Assembly: GCA_052386745.1 (NCBI GenBank) | Contig: JBQTJW010000004.1 | Coordinates: 1 to 12,731 of the forward strand | DNA: 12,731 nt | Reading direction: 5' to 3' | Origin: Panacagrimonas sp052386745 | GTDB lineage: Bacteria; Pseudomonadota; Gammaproteobacteria; Nevskiales; Nevskiaceae | Part shown: positions 8,635-12,731 of the stretch, in pieces | Numbering within the stretch: the stretch's first letter is position 1 | Layout of the letters: each line of letters starts with the position of its first letter | Made by a program: the position numbers and the translations under genes | The notes under the pieces: model-generated | The model's database searches: none | Told to the model about the DNA's origin: nothing | What the model saw: the letters and a program-made list of their open reading frames with translations, nothing else

Positions 8635-8659
8635 AGTTTACGCGGCTTCCCGCGAAACT
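8635..8659 (-). terminator. Hairpin between purT and typA
   Basis: The stem agttt + cgcgg (8635-8639, 8641-8645) pairs with ccgcg + aaact (8650-8659), with a single bulged A and the loop cttc. On the leftward strand a CCTTTTG run follows about 7 nt later, so it may terminate purT transcripts. It equally lies in the typA leader, 37 bp before the start codon. The function is uncertain. Confidence 0.35.
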
Positions 8660-8729
8660 TCATGGTCACGGCTTGATTTTTCGCGTATCGCGCCGCTACG
8701 TTTCCAGCAAGCGGCGGTTCTGCAAGGAC

Positions 8730-9968
8730 TTATGCCACCGAGATGCAGGCGGCCGCGCGGCGCGCCCTGGCGCGGGCTTCGTCCACCGATTCGGCCAGCG
8801 CCAGGGCCACGCCCATGCGCCGCTTGCCGACGATGGCCGGCTTGCCGAACAGGCGCAGCATCGTGTCGGGCTCGGCCAACGCCGCGGCGGCGCCGGAGAA
8901 AGAAGGCGCCTCGCGGTCGCCCTCGCACAGGATGGCGCACGAGGCCGCGAACGGACCGCGCGCGCGGATGTTCGGGATCGGCAAGCCCAGGATCGCCCGA
9001 GCATGGAGGGCAAATTCGCTCAGGCCCTGCGAGATCAGCGTGACCAGGCCGGTGTCGTGCGGGCGCGGCGAGACCTCGCTGAAGATCACCTCGTCGCCCT
9101 TGACGAACAGCTCCACGCCGAACAGTCCGCGCCCGCCGAGGGCCGCGGTCACCTTGCCCGCAATGTCCTGCGCCTTGCGCAGCGCCGGTTCCGACATGGC
9201 GTGCGGTTGCCAGGATTCGCGGTAGTCGCCGTCAATCTGCAAATGCCCGATGGGTGCGCAGAACGCCGTCTGGCTGCCCGCGGGTTTAGGGGTTCCCGGC
9301 GCGCCCGGCCAGTGGCGCACGGTCAGCAGGGTGATCTCGTAATCGAAGTCGACGAAGCCCTCCACGATCACCTTGCCCTGGCCGGCCCGGCCGCCGGCCT
9401 GCGCGTAGGCCCAGGCCTTGGCGACGTCGGCCTGCGACTTCACCAGGCTCTGGCCCTTGCCGGAGCTGGACATCACCGGCTTGACCACGCAGGGCATGCC
9501 CAGGGCCGCGACCGCCTCGCGATACTCGGCCTCGGTGCCGGCGAAGCGGTAGGGCGAGGTCGGCAGGCCCAGCTCCTCGGCGGCGAGGCGGCGGATGCCC
9601 TCGCGATCCATGGTCAGCCGCGCGGCGCGCGCGGTCGGCACCACCACCACGCCTTCGCGCTCCAGTTCCAGCAGCGTGGGCGTGTGGATGGCCTCGATCT
9701 CCGGCACCACCAGGTCGGGCTTTTCCAGCGCGATCACGCGGCGCAGCTCCGCGCCGTCCAGCATGTTGATGACGTGGCTGCGATGCGCCACCTGCATGGC
9801 CGGGGCGTTGGCGTAACGGTCCACCGCGATGCACTCCACCCCCAGGCGCTGGAGTTCGATCACCACTTCCTTTCCCAGCTCGCCGCTGCCGAGCAGCAGC
9901 ACGCGCAGGGCGCCCGGCGCCAGGGGCGTGCCGAAAACGGTGGGTGCGGCGCTGGCGGTCGGGGTCAT
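8730..9968 (-). CDS. purT: Formate-dependent phosphoribosylglycinamide formyltransferase
   Basis: Makes formyl-GAR from GAR, formate and ATP, the folate-independent version of the third step of purine synthesis. The protein has 412 residues (E. coli PurT 392) and belongs to the ATP-grasp family. Motifs are LLGSGELGKEVVIELQRLGVE (25-45), VDRYANAPAMQVAHRSHVI, PEIEAIHT, the ATP loop VMSSSGKGQS (165-174), EGFVDFDYEITLLTV, GDYRESWQPHAMS and GRGLFGVELFV followed by EVIFSEVSPRPHDTG (metal-binding Glu residues). The ATG at 9968 gives MTPTASAAPTVFGTPLAPGALRVLLLGSGE, matching the family; upstream in-frame sequence is only the antisense of the desulfurase. Relative to E. coli there is an extra Gly/Pro-rich stretch of about 11 residues (PGAPGTPKPAGSQ) before FCAPIGH. 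It is divergent from the cysteine desulfurase and upstream of typA. No riboswitch or PurR-like operator was recognised. Confidence 0.97.
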   Translation of the reverse strand: MTPTASAAPTVFGTPLAPGALRVLLLGSGELGKEVVIELQRLGVECIAVDRYANAPAMQVAHRSHVINMLDGAELRRVIALEKPDLVVPEIEAIHTPTLLELEREGVVVVPTARAARLTMDREGIRRLAAEELGLPTSPYRFAGTEAEYREAVAALGMPCVVKPVMSSSGKGQSLVKSQADVAKAWAYAQAGGRAGQGKVIVEGFVDFDYEITLLTVRHWPGAPGTPKPAGSQTAFCAPIGHLQIDGDYRESWQPHAMSEPALRKAQDIAGKVTAALGGRGLFGVELFVKGDEVIFSEVSPRPHDTGLVTLISQGLSEFALHARAILGLPIPNIRARGPFAASCAILCEGDREAPSFSGAAAALAEPDTMLRLFGKPAIVGKRRMGVALALAESVDEARARARRAAACISVA

Positions 9969-10112
9969 CGGTGGGCATGGGGGCAAGGGAAAGCGGAATG
10001 TTCGCCTCCCGCCGGCGCCGAGGAAAGCTCGCAGACCGTGCGGCAAGGCATGACAATGGAGGCCGGTTGCCGCGCGGCTTGCATTTCCGCGGCGCGGTCG
10101 CACCCTCACCCC
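9969..10112. promoter_or_regulatory. Divergent purT / cysteine desulfurase spacer
   Basis: This 144-bp region must hold promoters for both divergent genes, but I cannot identify a convincing -35/-10 pair on either strand. A stem ccgcgc (10070-10075) with gcgcgg (10092-10097) could form in the desulfurase leader, 15 bp before its ATG. No good Shine-Dalgarno sequence is seen before either start. Confidence 0.4.
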
Positions 10113-11255
10113 ATGCCCGTCTACCTCGACCACAACGCCACCACGCACCTCGATCCGCGGGTGCTGGACGCGATGCTGCCCTACCTGTCCGGGCCCGCGG
10201 CCAACGCGTCCAGCCTGCATCGCTACGGCCGCATTGCGCGCGACGCGGTGGAGCAGGCGCGGATGCAGGTCGCGCGGCTGCTGGGTTGCGAGGCCAAGGA
10301 AGTCGTCTGGACCTCGGGCGGCACCGAGGCCAACAACCTCGCGGTCAAGGGCATGACGGCGGGCGAAGCGCCCTCGCGCGTGCTGTACGGGGCCACCGAT
10401 CATCCGGCGGTGATGGAGGCGGCCGAGTCGCTCCAGTACGCGGGGTGGGGCGTGGAGGCCGTTGCCGTGAACCGCGACGGCGTGATCGATTTCGACGCGC
10501 TCGAACGCCAGCTCACGGCCGGCCCGGTGCGGCTGGTGTCGGTGATGCGCGCCAACAACGAGACCGGCGTGATCCAGGACGTGGCGCGCGTCGCCGCCCT
10601 TGCCCATGCGCGCGGGGCGCTGCTGCACGTGGACGCGGTGCAGGCCATTGGCAAGATCGCGGTGGACGTGAACGGGCTCGATGCGGACCTGCTCAGCGTC
10701 TCCGCACACAAGATCCACGGCCCCAAGGGCTGCGGCGCGCTGGTGGTGCGCAGCCACGTGGAACTGCGGCCAGTGCAGCACGGCGGCGCGCAGGAACGCG
10801 GGCTGCGCGGCGGAACCGAAAACGTGGCCGCCATCGTCGGCTTCGGTGCCGCGGCCGAGCTGGCCCTTGCCGAACTCGACGCGCGCGCCGGGCACGCGCT
10901 GGCGCTGCGGCAGCGGCTCGAAGCCGGGCTGAGTGCGCGGCCGGATGCGCTGAACGCGACAATCTTCGGCGCCGCCGCGCCGGATCGTCTGCCCAACACC
11001 CTCCAGTTCGCGCTCGCGGGCTGGGACGGCGAAGCCTTGCTGATGGCGCTGGACCGCAAGGGGTTTGCCGTGTCGTCCGGCTCGGCCTGCGCCTCCGGCT
11101 CCGGCGAGCCCAGCCACGTGCTGCTGGCCATGGGCCACGACCGCGTCACCGCCAAGGGCGCGATCCGCGTGAGCGTGGGCAAGGACAACACCGCGGCCGA
11201 CATCGACGGGTTCCTGGCCGCGCTCGGCCAGATCGTTCCGGCGTCGTCATCGTGA
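10113..11255 (+). CDS. Cysteine desulfurase, NifS/IscS family
   Basis: A PLP-dependent enzyme that takes sulfur from cysteine, leaving alanine and an enzyme-bound persulfide, for Fe-S clusters or tRNA thiolation. The protein has 380 residues, fold-type I aminotransferase. Seen are MPVYLDHNATTHLDP (N-terminus typical of NifS/IscS), TSGGTEANNLAV, the PLP-stacking His97 (ATDHPAV), RANNETGVIQDV, HVDAVQAIGK, the Schiff-base Lys200 in SAHKIHGPKG, GGAQERGLRGGTENVA and the catalytic Cys326 in SSGSACASGSGEPSHV, which is the long-loop arrangement of IscS/NifS (group I). An ATG at 10050 in the same frame would add an unsupported leader. No iscU, iscA, iscR or suf genes are adjacent, so this is a stand-alone copy, and I do not assign iscS or nifS. 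Its TGA overlaps the start of arfB. Confidence 0.94.
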   Translation: MPVYLDHNATTHLDPRVLDAMLPYLSGPAANASSLHRYGRIARDAVEQARMQVARLLGCEAKEVVWTSGGTEANNLAVKGMTAGEAPSRVLYGATDHPAVMEAAESLQYAGWGVEAVAVNRDGVIDFDALERQLTAGPVRLVSVMRANNETGVIQDVARVAALAHARGALLHVDAVQAIGKIAVDVNGLDADLLSVSAHKIHGPKGCGALVVRSHVELRPVQHGGAQERGLRGGTENVAAIVGFGAAAELALAELDARAGHALALRQRLEAGLSARPDALNATIFGAAAPDRLPNTLQFALAGWDGEALLMALDRKGFAVSSGSACASGSGEPSHVLLAMGHDRVTAKGAIRVSVGKDNTAADIDGFLAALGQIVPASSS

Positions 11256-11710
11256 GCGGCGATGTGTTCGGTGCGCCGGCGCCCGTCGAAGGGCTGGTGA
11301 TCGATGCGCGGCTCACGGTTCCCCTGTCGCAGGTCGAGCTGATTGCCGTGCGCGCGCAAGGGGCCGGTGGGCAGAACGTCAACAAGACCTCCACCGCCAT
11401 CCACCTGCGCTTCGACGTGCGTGCGTCGACCCTGCCGGACGACTGCAAGGCGCGGCTGCTGGCGCGGCGCGACCAGCGCCTGAGCGGCGAGGGTGTCATC
11501 GTCATCAAGGCCCAGCAGTTCCGCAGCCAGGAACAGAACCGGGCGGCGGCGCTGGAACGGCTGCGCCTGATGATCGTGGCCTCGCTACAGGCACCGATTC
11601 CGCGCCGTCCGACGCGGGTGCCCAGGGCCGCAAAACGGCGTCGCGTGGACGACAAGACGCGTCGCGGAGCCGTCAAGCGCCTGCGCAAGCCGGCGCCGGA
11701 CCCTTGTTGA
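11252..11710 (+). CDS. arfB: Alternative ribosome-rescue factor / peptidyl-tRNA hydrolase ArfB (YaeJ)
   Basis: Releases peptides from ribosomes stalled on mRNA without a stop codon. A catalytic GGQ domain hydrolyses peptidyl-tRNA, while a basic tail enters the empty mRNA channel. The protein has 152 residues (E. coli ArfB 140). GGQ lies at 39-41 within RAQGAGGQNVNKTSTAIHLRF, then IVIKAQQFRSQEQNR, and a basic tail RRPTRVPRAAKRRR followed by DDKTRRGAVKRLRK that matches the ArfB tail and distinguishes it from RF1/RF2 and from tail-less homologues. The GTG at 11252 overlaps the desulfurase stop as GTGA, implying translational coupling. A second GTG at 11297 would start at the point equivalent to the E. 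coli N-terminus, so the true start is open. No own ribosome-binding site is visible before 11252. Confidence 0.93.
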   Translation: MSGDVFGAPAPVEGLVIDARLTVPLSQVELIAVRAQGAGGQNVNKTSTAIHLRFDVRASTLPDDCKARLLARRDQRLSGEGVIVIKAQQFRSQEQNRAAALERLRLMIVASLQAPIPRRPTRVPRAAKRRRVDDKTRRGAVKRLRKPAPDPC

Positions 11711-11741
11711 GGACTGGCACGTAGCCAGCAGCCTGGCCGGT

Positions 11742-11766
11742 CGAAGCGTACGCAGCTGCGGCTTCG
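11742..11766 (+). terminator. Possible terminator after arfB
   Basis: The stem cgaagc (11742-11747) pairs with gcttcg (11761-11766) around an inner 10-bp palindrome cgcagctgcg (11751-11760). It starts 31 bp after the arfB stop. A smaller hairpin (gccag/ctggc, 11724-11737) precedes it. The following bases (cccttccgccc) contain no T-run, so termination is uncertain. Confidence 0.3.
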
Positions 11767-11881
11767 CCCTTCCGCCCAGATTGTCCGTTCCGTCTGGTCG
11801 AATAGAACCACCATTCGCCTCTCCGGATCGAAAATCGGCCTCGACACCGCTGCGCCTTGTCTGCACTGAAGGAGTTGGATT

Positions 11882-12588
11882 ATGAATCGTCGGATGTTGC
11901 GCAACGATCAGTGGGAGCGGATCGCCCCGCTGGTTCCCCGCAGAGGCGCCGAGAACAAGACCCGTCAATTTGTCGAAGCGGTGCTGTGGGTGGCTCGCAC
12001 CGGCGCCCCCTGGCGCGATCTTCCCCCGAAGTTTGGCCCCTGGAATGCTGCCTACAAACGCTTTGCCCGCTGGGCCGATGCGGGCGTCTGGCAAACGCTG
12101 TGGACCACCTTGGCCGCCGACGCTGACTTTGAGGAAGTCTTTGTTGACTCCACCATCGTCAGAGCCCATCAGCATGCGGCCGGTGCCCCCCAAAAAAAGG
12201 CGATCAGGCACTGGGTCGTTCCCGCGGTGGACTGAGCACCAAAATCCACGCCCTGGTCGAGAGTTTAGGCCACTTGGCGCGCTTCACGGTTACGCCCGGA
12301 CAGGCCTGCGACCTTGCGCAAGCCCAACCCTTATTGCAGGACGTACCCGCTCAGCGCGTCGCCGCCGACAAAGCCTACGATGCCGATGCACTGATCAGGT
12401 TCATCCACAAACAAGGCGCCGAAGCCGTGATTCCGCCCAAAGCCAACCGGACGCTTCAGCGGTCCTACGACCCTCATCACTACAACAGCCGCAACCTCGT
12501 CGAGCGATTCTTCCGTCGCATCAAACAATTCCGCAGAATCGCCACTCGCTACGAAAAACTCGCCGCCAGCTTCGTCTGGCTGGCCTAA
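11882..12588 (+). CDS. IS5-family transposase made by -1 frameshift
   Basis: A DDE transposase of the IS5 family, most like the IS427 subgroup. The first frame runs 11882-12235. At CAAAAAAAGG (12191-12200) a -1 slip on A-AAA-AAG moves reading to a second frame (12199-12588), giving about 235 residues. The fused sequence across the junction, GDQALGRSRGGLSTKIHALV, is the normal family sequence, which supports frameshifting over mutation. The catalytic set is Asp89 (FVDSTIVRAHQH), Asp163 (AADKAYD) and Glu208 within a complete Y-2-R-3-E-6-K motif (YNSRNLVERFFRRIK). The N-terminal domain (WERIAPLVPRR, RTGAPWRDLPPKFGPWN) is normal. The start is supported by AAGGAG at 11869-11874, 7 bp upstream. The C-terminus after RYEK is about ten residues shorter than usual (ends LAASFVWLA), so activity is uncertain. 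Confidence 0.9.
12193..12199 (+). promoter_or_regulatory. Programmed -1 ribosomal frameshift site
   Basis: The heptamer A AAA AAG, in the correct phase (codons CAA AAA AAG in the zero frame), is the most efficient known bacterial -1 slippery sequence. Reading resumes at GGC (12199-12201) and gives conserved transposase sequence. The zero frame ends at TGA 12233-12235, so without slippage a short product of 117 residues is made. Confidence 0.88.
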
Positions 12589-12703
12589 TGTCAACAGACC
12601 CTAAGGAAACCCTGCACAGGTTCAATTTGAGCGTGGCGGTGGCGATGCAGAGGCGCGGGGTGCCTGCAACGGTTGCCGACCGACCTGATTTCGGAGGTTT
12701 CTG

Positions 12704-12731
12704 ATGCGATCCGGACTCGAAACCCGGATCG
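12704..12731 (+). CDS. Start of an unidentified gene (truncated by window end)
   Basis: The ATG at 12704 has a strong Shine-Dalgarno sequence GGAGG (12693-12697) at 6-nt spacing and opens a frame beginning MRSGLETRI that is still open at the window edge. Its ATG overlaps, as TGATG, the TGA of a short frame (12588-12704, ending RPDFGGF). That frame could be the tail of a gene cut by the insertion sequence, or mere chance. An 8-bp inverted repeat, cgatccgg (12707-12714) and ccggatcg (12724-12731), sits in the first codons. Nothing can be said about function. Confidence 0.4.

Larger units (their letters stand above)
11869..12603 (+). mobile_element. IS5-family insertion sequence (ends not defined)
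   Basis: The minimum extent is from the transposase ribosome-binding site to a candidate right end. The bases tgtcaacagaccc (12589-12601) followed by TA just after the transposase stop look like the outer end of an IS427-type element, which normally targets TA-containing sites. No matching gggtctgttgaca is present between 11711 and 11881, so I could not find the left inverted repeat. The left boundary may be lost, or the right-end guess may be wrong. Confidence 0.5.

Noticed and set aside
8730..11138. PurT frame open far upstream of 9968 (802 residues in all)
   Set aside because: The extension is the antisense of the desulfurase, and the PurT N-terminus is clear at 9968.
8673..11255. An 860-residue rightward frame running antisense to purT and into the cysteine desulfurase
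   Set aside because: Only the part from 10113 has homology-like content. The rest is the stop-poor antisense of purT, a usual result of high G+C codon use.
11882..12588. Transposase as a simple frameshifted pseudogene
   Set aside because: The frame change falls exactly at an A-AAA-AAG heptamer in the right phase, and the downstream frame is conserved, so programmed frameshifting is the better explanation.

Overview
This is a high-G+C window whose genes look chromosomal and housekeeping. The protein set (malate synthase A, isocitrate lyase, TrpE, Rpe, TypA/BipA, PurT, ArfB), the high G+C and the inverted arrays of 7-bp GGGATTC/GGGAATC units between genes all suggest a gammaproteobacterium of the Xanthomonadaceae/Lysobacteraceae. 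The family assignment is inference from general knowledge, not from a database search.

Layout. Bases 1-2589 hold the glyoxylate-shunt pair aceB (5' end outside the window) and aceA, read rightward and separated by a perfect 21-bp inverted repeat. Bases 2590-3018 are a gene-free gap, with a lower-G+C left part and several hairpins, between convergent aceA and trpE. Bases 3019-5281 carry rpe then trpE, read leftward, with a second, larger inverted heptad array directly against the trpE start codon. A divergent spacer of 185 bp leads to a membrane-anchored HtrA/DegS-like protease (5467-6648, rightward). The protease converges on typA (6769-8598, leftward), with a terminator-like hairpin between them. 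purT (8730-9968) lies upstream of typA in the same orientation. A 144-bp divergent spacer separates purT from a cysteine desulfurase (10113-11255), whose stop codon overlaps the GTG start of arfB (11252-11710). The right end holds an IS5-family transposase (11882-12588) in two frames joined by a canonical A-AAA-AAG slippery heptamer. After it comes the first nine codons of an unidentified gene.

How the genes work together. aceB and aceA form the two-step glyoxylate bypass. rpe (pentose phosphate pathway) and trpE (first step of tryptophan synthesis) are neighbours, as in other gammaproteobacteria, but the gph gene often found between them is absent. The desulfurase-arfB pair is probably translationally coupled despite unrelated biochemistry.

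I found no undescribed multi-gene system, no CRISPR array, and no tRNA or rRNA gene. The points most worth checking are the heptad-repeat hairpins placed inside two operons (one at the foot of the trpE start codon), the frameshifted transposase with a shortened C-terminus, and the hairpin-rich convergent gap.
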